Below, piece after piece: positions 8,648-16,278 of a DNA stretch of 64,000 nucleotides. Source of the DNA: Pseudomonas gingeri (GTDB lineage: Bacteria; Pseudomonadota; Gammaproteobacteria; Pseudomonadales; Pseudomonadaceae). The notes under the pieces were generated by a model. The model was not told the origin of the DNA. It ran no database searches and saw only the letters and a list, made by a program, of their open reading frames with translations. The position numbers and the translations under genes are program-made. How positions within the stretch are numbered: position 1 is the first letter of the stretch; each line of letters starts with the position of its first letter. The stretch covers positions 372,001 to 436,000 of the forward strand of contig NZ_JACAOS010000016.1 of NCBI RefSeq assembly GCF_013386165.1. Reading direction: 5' to 3'.

Positions 8648-8694
8648 AGGGCTGCTTCGCAGCCCCGCGTGGACAAGCCCACTCGCCACAGGTG
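8648..8694. repeat. degenerate REP-like half element
   Basis: GGGCTGCTTCGCAGCCC followed by GACAAGCCCACTCGCCACA resembles the right half of the REPINs at 10131-10262, 19555-19685 and 58605-58736, but with substitutions and no partner. It lies between convergent genes. Confidence 0.5.
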
Positions 8695-8709
8695 TGACAC
8701 TGAGGGGGC

Positions 8710-9618
8710 CTAGAAGACCGACCAGCCAATCCGCTCGCTCAGCAATTCCAGCGCCGCCATCCCCACCAGCGAGTTGCCGGCGGCATTCAGCTCCGGTGCC
8801 CACACGCACACGGTAAAGCGCCCTGGCACCACCGCGACAATCCCGCCACCGACACCGCTTTTTCCCGGTAACCCGACCCGATAGGCAAAATTCCCGGCCT
8901 CGTCATACAGTCCGCTGGTGGCCATGATCGAGTTGACCTGCTGGGTCTGGCGCCGGGTCAGGATCTGCTCGCCGCTGTGCTTGCAGAAGCCGTCATTGGC
9001 CAGGAAGCAGAACGCTCGCGCCAGGTCGATGCAGTTCATGCGCAAGGCGCAGTGACTGAAGTAGCTGCGCAGCACGGCTTCGACATCGTTGTGAAAGTTG
9101 CCGAACGACTGCATCAGGTAAGCCATGGCCGCATTGCGCGCACGGTACTGGTATTCCGACTCGGCGACCTTGCCGTCCACCATCACCTGCATGTTGCCGG
9201 ACAGGCGCCGGGCGAAATCGCGCATCGACAGTGCCGGTGCGGCGAAGCGTGATTGGTTGATATCGCAGATCACCAGGGCGCCAGCATTGATGAACGGGTT
9301 ACGCGGGCGGCCGCGTTCGAACTCCAGCTGCACCAGCGAGTTGAACGGCTGTCCGGAGGGTTCGTGACCCAGCCGCTCCCAGATCGCCTCGCCGGAGTGA
9401 TTGATCGCCTGCACCAGGCTGAAGACCTTGGAAATACTCTGGATCGAAAACGGTGTCTGCGCGTCGCCGGCACAGTACATTTCGCCGTCGTTGCCATACA
9501 CGGCAATACCCAGTTGATTGGCCGGCACATCCGCCAGCGCCGGAATGTAATTGGCCACTTTGCCCTGGCCGATCAACGGCCGGACTTCATCGAGGATTTC
9601 GTTCAACAGCGCTTGCAT
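8710..9618 (-). CDS. glsA: glutaminase
   Basis: A 302-residue serine-dependent beta-lactamase-like glutaminase that hydrolyses L-glutamine to glutamate and ammonia in the cytoplasm. The sequence matches the family throughout: IGQGKVANYIPALA, the catalytic SxxK in FSIQSISKVFSL, PFNSLVQLE, NPFINAGALVICD, SFGNFHNDV, MATSGLYDEAG and GLPGKSGVGGGI. I choose the ATG at 9618, which corresponds to the MQxLLNEIL start of the P. aeruginosa protein as I remember it; an in-frame GTG at 9636 would add six residues. It is convergent with the unknown gene to its left. Confidence 0.95.
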   Translation of the reverse strand: MQALLNEILDEVRPLIGQGKVANYIPALADVPANQLGIAVYGNDGEMYCAGDAQTPFSIQSISKVFSLVQAINHSGEAIWERLGHEPSGQPFNSLVQLEFERGRPRNPFINAGALVICDINQSRFAAPALSMRDFARRLSGNMQVMVDGKVAESEYQYRARNAAMAYLMQSFGNFHNDVEAVLRSYFSHCALRMNCIDLARAFCFLANDGFCKHSGEQILTRRQTQQVNSIMATSGLYDEAGNFAYRVGLPGKSGVGGGIVAVVPGRFTVCVWAPELNAAGNSLVGMAALELLSERIGWSVF

Positions 9619-9821
9619 GCTCGGGCTCGCAGTCACTTCCCGCCGGGTTGCGGGGCTCCATGCTGCTAGACGCCGCGCGCGGGCTTCGGAGCACAGTTTT
9701 TACCCTCGGGGTTGATCCGTTGGCGTACATGTGGACCGGATCAGTTCGTACTCGTTGAGACCGGAGCAGAGGCGGGGGTAAACTGCCTGCCCCGTGTAAT
9801 GTCTGTTGGCTGGAGCCGGTA

Positions 9822-10109
9822 ATGCGCAAAGATAAGAAACAGGTGATTGGTGACGAGATCGGCGATGCGCAGATCAAGTTGTTTCTCGATTTCGAGCCGG
9901 TCGACGCCACCTCGCCGTCCCTGCACAAGCTGATCAAGGCCTACCGCGGCCTGCGTATCGACGACTTCGAGCGCTTCCTGACGTTCTTCAAGGAAGCCGG
10001 TTACGACCTCGATGGCAAAGACGAACATGGCCAGGACTTCGTGACCCTGATCCGCGATCAGCGCAATGCCGGCGACTATATCGAGTTGATCGACAACGCC
10101 CGCGGCTGA
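9822..10109 (+). CDS. PA4642-family small protein
   Basis: A 95-residue, charged, soluble protein beginning RKDKKQVIGDEIGDAQIKLF. I recognise it as the small conserved Pseudomonas protein PA4642. Its function is unknown. A segment HKLIKAYRGLRIDDFERFL and the GYDLDGKDEHGQDF region suggest an all-helical fold. It is convergent with mqo to the right, with a REPIN and a bidirectional terminator between them; the same neighbourhood is found in P. aeruginosa. Confidence 0.8.
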   Translation: MRKDKKQVIGDEIGDAQIKLFLDFEPVDATSPSLHKLIKAYRGLRIDDFERFLTFFKEAGYDLDGKDEHGQDFVTLIRDQRNAGDYIELIDNARG

Positions 10110-10130
10110 TCCTTGTGGAGAGCGAGCTCT

Positions 10131-10262
10131 GTGGCGAGCGGGCTTGCCCGCGCTCGGCTGCGAAGCAGCCGTAAAACCGGTCATTTAGGTTTACCTGATA
10201 CATTGAGTGTTCAGGTTTCGGGGCCGCTTCGCGCCCCAGCGCGGGCAAGCCCGCTCGCCACA
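10131..10262. repeat. REPIN (paired inverted REP elements)
   Basis: Outer arms GTGGCGAGCGGGCTTGCCCG and its inverse CGGGCAAGCCCGCTCGCCAC enclose ~90 bp with inner short hairpins. It belongs to the same family as the elements at 19555-19685 and 58605-58736. REPINs are non-autonomous units moved by RAYT transposases; no RAYT gene is in the window. Confidence 0.85.
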
Positions 10263-10282
10263 ACTTTCGTCAACCCCCACAC

Positions 10283-10325
10283 AAAAAAACGCCCCGCTCT
10301 CCAATCGAAGAGCGGGGCGTTTTTC
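10283..10325. terminator. bidirectional intrinsic terminator
   Basis: A 12-bp stem (ACGCCCCGCTCT with AGAGCGGGGCGT) is flanked by a run of A on the left and T on the right. It serves mqo, read leftwards, and could also serve the small gene read rightwards. Confidence 0.9.
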
Positions 10326-10338
10326 ATCAGCGATCACC

Positions 10339-11847
10339 TCAAGCGTAGCTTTCGGTCTCGCTGCTCGGCTCAACCAGTTCCAGGTGCAGATTGTTCTGCG
10401 CGTTGATCTGGCGATACAGCTCGGCGTCCGTTTCCAGGACCTTTTCCCGTGCCGGGAAGATTTCGTGGAGCTTGTTCGCCCACTCACCCTTGGCTTTTTC
10501 CGGGAAGCAGCGCTCGATCAGTTCCAGCATGATCGACACGGTCACCGAAGCGCCCGGCGATGCACCGAGCAGGGCGGCCAACGAGCCGTCCTTGGCCGCG
10601 ACCAGTTCGGTACCGAACTGCAGGACGCCGCCTTTCTTCGCATCTTTCTTGATGATCTGCACCCGTTGGCCGGCCGTTTCCAGGCGCCAGTCTTCGGCTT
10701 TCACCTGCGGGTAGAAGCGGCGCAGGGATTCCAGGCGCTGCTCCATGGACTGCATCACTTCGCTGATCAGGTACTTGGTCAGGTCCATGTTGTCGCGGGC
10801 CACGGCCAGCATCGGGCCGATGTTGCCGGCACGTACCGACAGCGGCAGGTCCATCAGCGAGCCGTGCTTGAGGAACTTGGTGGTGAAACCGGCATAAGGC
10901 CCGAACAACAGGGACTTCTTGCCGTCAACCACACGGGTGTCCAGGTGCGGCACGGACATCGGCGGCGAACCCACAGCGGCCTGGCTGTAGACCTTGGCCT
11001 GGTGGTGCTTGACCACTTCCGGGTTGTCGCAACGCAGCCACTGGCCGCTCACCGGGAAACCGCCGAAGCCCTTGCTTTCCTCGATGCCCGAAGCCTGCAG
11101 CAGCGGCAGGGCCGCGCCACCGGCGCCGAGGAAGACGAACCTGGCGTCGACTTCACGGCTGTTGCCGCTGTTCACATCCTTGATGCTCACGGTCCAGCCG
11201 GCGCCGTTGCGCTTGAGGCCGGTCACGCGCTTGCAGTACTTGACCTGGGCGTCGGGAGCGCTGGTCAGGTGCTTGAGCAACTGATTGGTCAGGGCGCCAA
11301 AGTTGACGTCGGTGCCTTTCATCACTCGGGTCGCGGCAATCGCCTCATCGGCATCGCGGCCCGGCATCATCAGCGGCATCCACTCGGCCATCTTCGCGCG
11401 GTCTTCGGTGTATTCCATCTCGGCGAAGGCGTGGTGCGGATGCAGGGCTTCGAAGCGCTTCTTGAGGAAGGCCACGCCCTTGTCGCCCTGGACGAAACTC
11501 AGGTGCGGCACCGGGCTGATGAAGGATTTGCACGAGCCGAAGGTGCCTTTCTGGGCCAGATAGGCCCAGAACTGCTTCGACACCTCGAACTGGGTGTTGA
11601 TGTGCACGGCTTTCTTGATGTCGATGGAGCCGTCAGCCGCTTGCGGCGTGTAGTTCAGCTCGCACAGCCCGGCATGGCCGGTACCGGCGTTGTTCCACGG
11701 GTTGGAACTCTCCGCGGCACCGGAATCCATCAGCTCGACGACTTCCAGCTTGATCGCGGGGTCGAGCTCCTTGAGCAGCACCGCAAGGGTGGCACTCATG
11801 ATGCCGGCCCCAACCAGGACCACATCAACTGCTTCGTTATGCGCCAT
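10339..11847 (-). CDS. mqo: malate:quinone oxidoreductase
   Basis: A 502-residue FAD-dependent membrane-associated dehydrogenase that oxidises malate to oxaloacetate and passes electrons to the quinone pool. The N-terminal Rossmann motif VDVVLVGAGIMSATLAVLL, the NPWNNAGTGHAGLCELNYTP segment and GASPGASVTVSIMLELIERC near the C-terminus are characteristic. The start ATG at 11847 has GGAGA eight bases upstream. Pseudomonads often carry two mqo genes; its neighbours (PA4642-type protein, YajG lipoprotein) match the mqoB locus of P. aeruginosa. A long uninterrupted reverse frame across it is a shadow of GC-biased codons. Confidence 0.95.
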   Translation of the reverse strand: MAHNEAVDVVLVGAGIMSATLAVLLKELDPAIKLEVVELMDSGAAESSNPWNNAGTGHAGLCELNYTPQAADGSIDIKKAVHINTQFEVSKQFWAYLAQKGTFGSCKSFISPVPHLSFVQGDKGVAFLKKRFEALHPHHAFAEMEYTEDRAKMAEWMPLMMPGRDADEAIAATRVMKGTDVNFGALTNQLLKHLTSAPDAQVKYCKRVTGLKRNGAGWTVSIKDVNSGNSREVDARFVFLGAGGAALPLLQASGIEESKGFGGFPVSGQWLRCDNPEVVKHHQAKVYSQAAVGSPPMSVPHLDTRVVDGKKSLLFGPYAGFTTKFLKHGSLMDLPLSVRAGNIGPMLAVARDNMDLTKYLISEVMQSMEQRLESLRRFYPQVKAEDWRLETAGQRVQIIKKDAKKGGVLQFGTELVAAKDGSLAALLGASPGASVTVSIMLELIERCFPEKAKGEWANKLHEIFPAREKVLETDAELYRQINAQNNLHLELVEPSSETESYA

Positions 11848-12575
11848 TAACGCGTCTCCAAAATCTGCAGCACCACATTGACGGCATGGCTGCCGGGCAT
11901 GGGCGGGGCTTGTTTGACATTAGCCCAGCAATGACCCGACCAGGATGGCCATGTCCGATTCTTCGCAATTTCTTGCAACTTCAGCGGACGCTGCCGGTGG
12001 GCCCAAGGTGCGTATGAACGCATGTACGGGCAACACGGGCAATTCGACTTATGGTCAAGAGCGTCCGATTCGTGCAACCAAATCCGTAAGCGAACAGGCG
12101 TCAAGCACCTGTCTGGGTGTATCGGGTCCTGTGTGATGAAGCCGTTGGGGACGCTGATGGTGCCTGTTCAGACGCGAAACTATTCATTTGTTCGCCACAC
12201 TCTCGTGAAGTTGTGAAAACCCGTTTTTTCACGCTCTTTTGAAGACGTGAACCTCAAAAAAGGGCTGCCGCGGTCTGTCACCGGGCCCGCGGTGCGAATA
12301 CCGGCCGGGAAGGGCAGGCGGCACGGGCCAACAACTCAGTGAGCGAGCACAAGGGCAGCTCTGGCAGATTCGCTGAAAACGGTGGTTTGCGCAGGTAACA
12401 GCAAGCTCGCCGGCTTCACTCGATCTGTGTGGGCGGCTCTCTGTGGGCAGTACGAAGGTGCCGATGCAAACGCATTGGCGGTGCTGCGAGGCCCGATCAG
12501 GAGACGTCCTTATAATCGGGGGGAGATTGTAACTAAGAAACGGGGAAAAATGGTCGTGTTTAATGACTTTTATTC

Positions 12576-12593
12576 GGCATCTGGTCAGATGCC
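12576..12593. repeat. 8-bp perfect inverted repeat
   Basis: GGCATCTG and CAGATGCC are separated by two bases. It has no T-run, so it is not a typical terminator; it could be an operator or part of an untranslated RNA. It lies ~180 bp before the YajG-like gene. Confidence 0.45.
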
Positions 12594-12709
12594 GGGCAGC
12601 GACGTCGATCAGAGGCCGTGGGCAGGGTCGCAGACCGGTGTGACAAAGCTGTGACGGGAACGCCGGCCGGCGGTGTTTGTCAGACTTTTCAGCAAGCAGT
12701 GGTGGCGCT

Positions 12710-12738
12710 GGTTAGCGACGCCCGGCCCCCGCTATACT
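12710..12738 (+). promoter_or_regulatory. sigma-70-like promoter of the YajG-like lipoprotein gene
   Basis: A good -10 (TATACT, 12733-12738) is placed 17 bases after a weak -35 (TGGTTA, 12710-12715), about 33 bases before the start codon. Confidence 0.5.
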
Positions 12739-12770
12739 CAGCGCCTGAATGATGCCTGGTCCTTGGAGAG

Positions 12771-13361
12771 ATGAGCATGTTGCAACGCCTGTTGTTCGGT
12801 TTGATCACTGTAACCAGTTTGACACTTGTCGGCTGTGCCAACAGCCCGCAACAACTCAGCCCGCAGCCCAAGCTCATGACCCAGTTGGCGCCGGTCGGCC
12901 ACGGTCAGCCGGTGGTGGTGAGAGTGGTGGACGGACGTCGCTCGCCGGTATTGGGCACTCGGGGTGGTCTGTACCCGGAAACCAGCGCGATTACCGTGCA
13001 AGGTGCCGACCTGATCCCGAAACTGCAGGGCCAGGCTGAAGCGGCCGTGCGCCTGCTGGGCTTTACCCCTTCGCCGGGTGCCATGAATGCGCCAACGCTG
13101 ACCGTGACCTTGTCGGACCTGACCTATCAGTCGCCGAAAGAAGGCGTCTACGTGACCGAGGCGACCATCGGAGCCAACTTCCGCTCTGATGTGAGCAACG
13201 CCAACCGTCGTTACAGCGGCAGCTATGGCGCGTCCTTGAACCAGCGTTTCGGCATGGCGCCGAACGAAGAGGCGAACACCAAGTTGATCAGCGACGTATT
13301 GAGCGATGCGCTGACCCGGGTGTTCAAGGACCCGAAAATCGGCCAAGTGCTGGGCGAATAA
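12771..13361 (+). CDS. YajG-family lipoprotein
   Basis: A 196-residue predicted lipoprotein. The signal peptide ends in the lipobox LVGC at residues ~20-23, so Cys would be lipidated; the next residues are Ala-Asn-Ser, which does not suggest inner-membrane retention. The remainder resembles the YajG family (VVVRVVDGR, then GFTPSPGAMNAPTLTVTLSDL and FRSDVSNANRRYSGSYGASL). The function of YajG is not established; it is a periplasm-facing lipoprotein. GGAGAG lies directly before the ATG at 12771, so the ATG two codons later (12777) may be the one used. Confidence 0.85.
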   Translation: MSMLQRLLFGLITVTSLTLVGCANSPQQLSPQPKLMTQLAPVGHGQPVVVRVVDGRRSPVLGTRGGLYPETSAITVQGADLIPKLQGQAEAAVRLLGFTPSPGAMNAPTLTVTLSDLTYQSPKEGVYVTEATIGANFRSDVSNANRRYSGSYGASLNQRFGMAPNEEANTKLISDVLSDALTRVFKDPKIGQVLGE

Positions 13362-13382
13362 GCTGAGGGCTGTGGAGCCGGC

Positions 13383-13589
13383 TTACGCCGCCTCCACATA
13401 AAGATCGAGCATGCTGACCCCGGTCAGCAGATCCGCTTCCGGCAGGTCGGCGTGCTGATGCCCGCCCAGGGCGCAATACACCAGCCAATGGCGGTCCTGG
13501 ACGTTGAACGACATGGCGTCCACCAGGGCCTCCTGCTCGTCGCTGGGGGCGATCAGATAAAGACGATCCTGGTTTTCTGCGTGCAGCAT
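13383..13589 (-). CDS. small conserved Pseudomonas protein of unknown function
   Basis: A 68-residue acidic protein (HAENQDRLYLIAPSDEQEAL...) with GGAGC ten bases before the ATG. I recognise it only as a Pseudomonas-conserved hypothetical that neighbours the YajG-like gene in P. aeruginosa (PA4638 region). It has no membrane segment and no known motif. It is convergent with the lipoprotein gene (21 bp between the stops). Confidence 0.7.
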   Translation of the reverse strand: MLHAENQDRLYLIAPSDEQEALVDAMSFNVQDRHWLVYCALGGHQHADLPEADLLTGVSMLDLYVEAA

Positions 13590-13675
13590 GACAAGCTCCG
13601 TGGGCTATCGAGGGGCGACAGACTGGCTTGTTAAGGTGACGTTCCGGTGACAGTGGAAATTAACCCGACCAACAG

Positions 13676-13711
13676 AAACGACAACGGCGCCCGCGGGCGC
13701 CGTTGTCGTTT
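13676..13711 (-). terminator. intrinsic terminator of the acyltransferase gene
   Basis: A 16-bp near-perfect palindrome (AAACGACAACGGCGCC and its inverse) lies 12 bp past the acyltransferase stop in its direction of transcription. The reverse strand ends in a short T-rich arm. Confidence 0.75.
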
Positions 13712-13722
13712 ACAGAAGGTGG

Positions 13723-14889
13723 CTATGGAAGCCCCAGACCTGCCTTGACCCGATACTGATTGCGCACCGGCGTCGCATATTGCTGCACCAGGTATGGACG
13801 GTGCTCTGCCGGGCAGGCCTCCAGGCGGCTCGACCATTGCGCCTCGGCCTTGGCCAATTCGTCGGCGGCAAACACCTGGGCGGCCGCGGGCACCTGTAAC
13901 TGCGGATCAGCGTCGCTCCACTGGGCATACGCCAGGTAGTGCACCGGGAACAGACGATAACCTTCGAGAATCTGCCGATCCATTTCCGTAGCCAGGACCT
14001 TGGTGTCCTCGAACTCGCCGGCCAGGGGCGCGGCGAAATTCACATGCACCCGGCCCTTGTAGCCGGTGATGCCCTTGGCAATGCTGACGTCATCCTCGCC
14101 CGGTGCCTTGGTGTAGCTGCCGGTAGTGGCGCGGATATACAACTCGCGAGCCTTGGCCTGATCGCAAGGGTCATACTCGTAGCTGATGGACACCGGGGTC
14201 AGGTTCAGCGAGCGGATGACCTCGGCGAACGGTTCGTCCTTGCGGCTCATGTGGAACATTTTCAGGATCGCCGACTCGGTACGGTCGTCGCCGTCCTTGG
14301 CCCGGCCTTCGGCCTGGGCGATCCAGATCGACTGGCAATCGTGGCGGATCGAGTGGTTGATATAGGCCGAGAGCAGTTGATAGGCGGCCATCTTTTCCCG
14401 CCGTCCGGCGATCGAACGGTGCACGATAAAGCTCTTGTTCAGGCGCATCAGATCGCTGACGAAGGGCTTTTGCAGCAGGTTGTCGCCGATGGCGATGCGC
14501 GGCGTGGGCAAGCCGGCGTGATACACGGCATAGTTGACGAACGCCGGGTCCATCACGATATCGCGGTGGTTGGCCAGGAACAGGTAGGCCTGGCCCGACT
14601 TGAACTGTTCGACGCCGGTATAGGTGACGCCGTCGGTGGCATTCTCGATGGTCTGGTCGACGTAGACCTCGACCTTGTCCTGCAAGGTGGCGACCGACGT
14701 CACGCCGGCGAATTCACGGCGCAAGCGGTAGGCGATCAAGGGTCTGAGCAGCCAGCCAAAGGCACCGGCCAGGCGCGGGAAGCGGAAGTGGGTGAGGATA
14801 TCTAGAAACGCCCGGTCGCCGAACAGCCGGGCCATGACGGCCGGTACTTCACTGTCGTCGTAAGGTCGGATGGTATCGAATTCGCCCAT
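13723..14889 (-). CDS. PlsC-like acyltransferase
   Basis: A 388-residue protein with the glycerol-3-phosphate/1-acylglycerol-3-phosphate acyltransferase signature. The catalytic NHxxxxD motif is present as NHRDIVMD at about residue 129, and a substrate-binding segment FIVHRSIAGRREK and WIAQAEGRAKDG follow. It is longer than housekeeping PlsC (~240-250 aa), with ~70 residues before and ~180 after the core. It has no obvious signal peptide. Enzymes of this kind acylate lysophospholipids or related acceptors at the inner membrane; the acceptor cannot be told from sequence. It is a single-gene unit with its own terminator, divergent from the CPXCG protein gene. Confidence 0.8.
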   Translation of the reverse strand: MGEFDTIRPYDDSEVPAVMARLFGDRAFLDILTHFRFPRLAGAFGWLLRPLIAYRLRREFAGVTSVATLQDKVEVYVDQTIENATDGVTYTGVEQFKSGQAYLFLANHRDIVMDPAFVNYAVYHAGLPTPRIAIGDNLLQKPFVSDLMRLNKSFIVHRSIAGRREKMAAYQLLSAYINHSIRHDCQSIWIAQAEGRAKDGDDRTESAILKMFHMSRKDEPFAEVIRSLNLTPVSISYEYDPCDQAKARELYIRATTGSYTKAPGEDDVSIAKGITGYKGRVHVNFAAPLAGEFEDTKVLATEMDRQILEGYRLFPVHYLAYAQWSDADPQLQVPAAAQVFAADELAKAEAQWSSRLEACPAEHRPYLVQQYATPVRNQYRVKAGLGLP

Positions 14890-15032
14890 ATGCTCTCTTG
14901 TTGGAAACGGCTAGGGTAAGCAGAGGTTTGAGTGATAAATAACAAAGCCCGGTCTGGAAAATAAAGCCCAGACATAAAATAGCCTTGCAAATAGACCGGC
15001 GATTATACGCATAAGTCACTTCGGAGGCCGCG

Positions 15033-15215
15033 ATGCTGGAAACTGAGCGTTACGAATGTCCCTATTGTGGTGAAAATTGTGAGGCGGTGCTGGATCTGTC
15101 CGGCGGGGACCAGAGCTATATCGAGGACTGTCCGGTGTGTTGCCGGCCGATTACCTTTGTCCTGCAGACCGATGGCCAGGAGTGGATGCTCGACGTTTAC
15201 AGCGAGAACGAGTGA
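15033..15215 (+). CDS. CPXCG-motif cysteine-rich small protein
   Basis: A 60-residue protein with paired cysteines in ECPYCGENCE and DCPVCCRPI, spaced as in a zinc ribbon. This matches the CPXCG family, whose function is unknown. A strong GGAGG site precedes the ATG. It is 12 bp upstream of the DUF2007 gene, so the two are likely co-translated; the pairing of these families is common in pseudomonads. Confidence 0.85.
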   Translation: MLETERYECPYCGENCEAVLDLSGGDQSYIEDCPVCCRPITFVLQTDGQEWMLDVYSENE

Positions 15216-15227
15216 TGAGGATGCCCC

Positions 15228-15488
15228 ATGCAGCGTATCTACGAGCCGGAAAACCTGATGGAAGGCGAGTTGTTGCAAGGCATGCTCGCCAGTGAAGGGA
15301 TTCAGGCGCACCTGGTGGGGCGTGACCTGCTGGGTGGGGTGGGTGAGTTGCCGGTGTTCGGGTTATTGGCCCTGGCCGTGGACAATGACCAGGCGCAATG
15401 CGCGCGGGAGCTGATCGCCGCGTACAATGCGGCGCTGCCGATGGCCGGCGATGAGCCGGAGAGTTTTCCGGATGTGCTGGTCTGTTAG
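15228..15488 (+). CDS. DUF2007-family protein (putative signal-transducing protein)
   Basis: An 86-residue protein whose core (QRIYEPENLMEGELLQGML, then GIQAHLVGRDLLGGVGELP) is typical of the DUF2007 family. These are small ferredoxin-like-fold proteins, sometimes annotated as signal-transducing, without a known reaction. A GAGG site lies before the ATG. It follows the CPXCG gene by 12 bp. A REP pair lies immediately downstream. Confidence 0.83.
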   Translation: MQRIYEPENLMEGELLQGMLASEGIQAHLVGRDLLGGVGELPVFGLLALAVDNDQAQCARELIAAYNAALPMAGDEPESFPDVLVC

Positions 15489-15510
15489 CTGGCGTGCGCA
15501 ATATCAATAC

Positions 15511-15596
15511 TGTGGGAGCCGGCTTGCCGGCGATGGCGGCCGAGTGGACAGCGTAAGGCCTGCGGGCCTCATCGCCAGCAAGCCGGCTCCTGCAGG
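15511..15596. repeat. inverted pair of REP elements (second family)
   Basis: GTGGGAGCCGGCTTGCCGGC and the inverse arm GCCAGCAAGCCGGCTCCTGC flank a ~35-bp spacer. The sequence family differs from the GTGGCGAGCGGGC elements and is the one used in the 51.5-51.96 kb array. Confidence 0.8.
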
Positions 15597-15650
15597 GACC
15601 GCGTTGTGCCTTGATTGCCCCCGAGTTTTTGAAAAGAGCCGTATTGCCCC

Positions 15651-16271
15651 ATGTGTGGACGTTATGCCCTGTTTCGCTGGAACCCCACCTTCGCGGCCTT
15701 GCCCGGCTTTCCCGCCGACCAGCAGACGCAGTGGAATATTTCGCCCAATGATTCGGTGCTGATCCTGCGTGCCGCTGACGGTGAGCGCCAGCTGGCCCGC
15801 GCCCGCTGGGGGCTGACCCCGGCCTGGTTGACCGATCTGTCGAAGACGCCGGCCCATGCCCGGGCCGAAACCCTGGCGGAGCAGCCGATGTTTCGCCAGG
15901 CGTTCCGCGAGCGGCGTTGCCTGCTGCCGGCCAACGGCTTTTACGAATGGCGCGGTACCCAGCGCAAGCGTCCTTACTGGCTGACGCCGGCGGAAGGTTC
16001 GAGCCTGTTTTTCGCGGCGATCTGGGAAGCCTATCCGGTGGCCGGGCATGTCTGGTTGAGCACCGCCGTGGTGACCCAGGCCGCCTCGAATCAGCGACGC
16101 CCGCTGATTCTGGATGCGGCGGGGCAGGAGGCCTGGTTGTCCGAAAGCACTTCGCTGGCGGATTTGCAGGCATTGCTGGCCAGTCCCCAGGCGCCCTTGC
16201 GCGAGCGGGTCCTGGCCAACCTGGTGAATGATCCGAAGCTCAATGCGCCGGAGTGCCTGACACCGGGGTGA
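15651..16271 (+). CDS. SOS response-associated (SRAP/HMCES-type) protein, YedK family
   Basis: A 206-residue SRAP-domain protein. It starts MCGRYALF, so Cys2 is exposed after removal of Met1; this Cys forms a thiazolidine crosslink with abasic sites in single-stranded DNA. Further conserved parts are NISPNDSVLILR, ARWGLTPAW, NARAET-like HARAETLAEQPMF, LLPANGFYEW and the late His in the GHVWLSTAVVTQAA region. The length is normal. It stands alone between a REP pair and the convergent chemoreceptor gene. Confidence 0.93.
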   Translation: MCGRYALFRWNPTFAALPGFPADQQTQWNISPNDSVLILRAADGERQLARARWGLTPAWLTDLSKTPAHARAETLAEQPMFRQAFRERRCLLPANGFYEWRGTQRKRPYWLTPAEGSSLFFAAIWEAYPVAGHVWLSTAVVTQAASNQRRPLILDAAGQEAWLSESTSLADLQALLASPQAPLRERVLANLVNDPKLNAPECLTPG

Positions 16272-16278
16272 GGTGCGG

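Larger units (their letters stand above)
11848..12770. other. 923-bp intergenic region without a convincing gene
   Basis: This gap lies between the divergently read mqo and yajG-like genes. I see no open frame with a good ribosome site; a 90-codon frame from a GTG at 12382 has none. The region holds several inverted repeats: GTGAAAA/TTTTCAC near 12212-12231 and a perfect GGCATCTG/CAGATGCC at 12576-12593. A TATAAT sequence lies near 12510 in CCTTATAATCGG. A small RNA or a large regulatory region is possible, but nothing matches a family I know. Confidence 0.5.

Noticed and set aside
10207..11850. A 547-codon open frame opposite mqo
   Set aside because: It mirrors the third-position GC bias of mqo, contains no known motif, and mqo on the other strand is unambiguous.
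12382..12654. A 90-codon frame starting with GTG upstream of yajG
   Set aside because: No ribosome site, no recognisable motif, and composition unlike coding neighbours.
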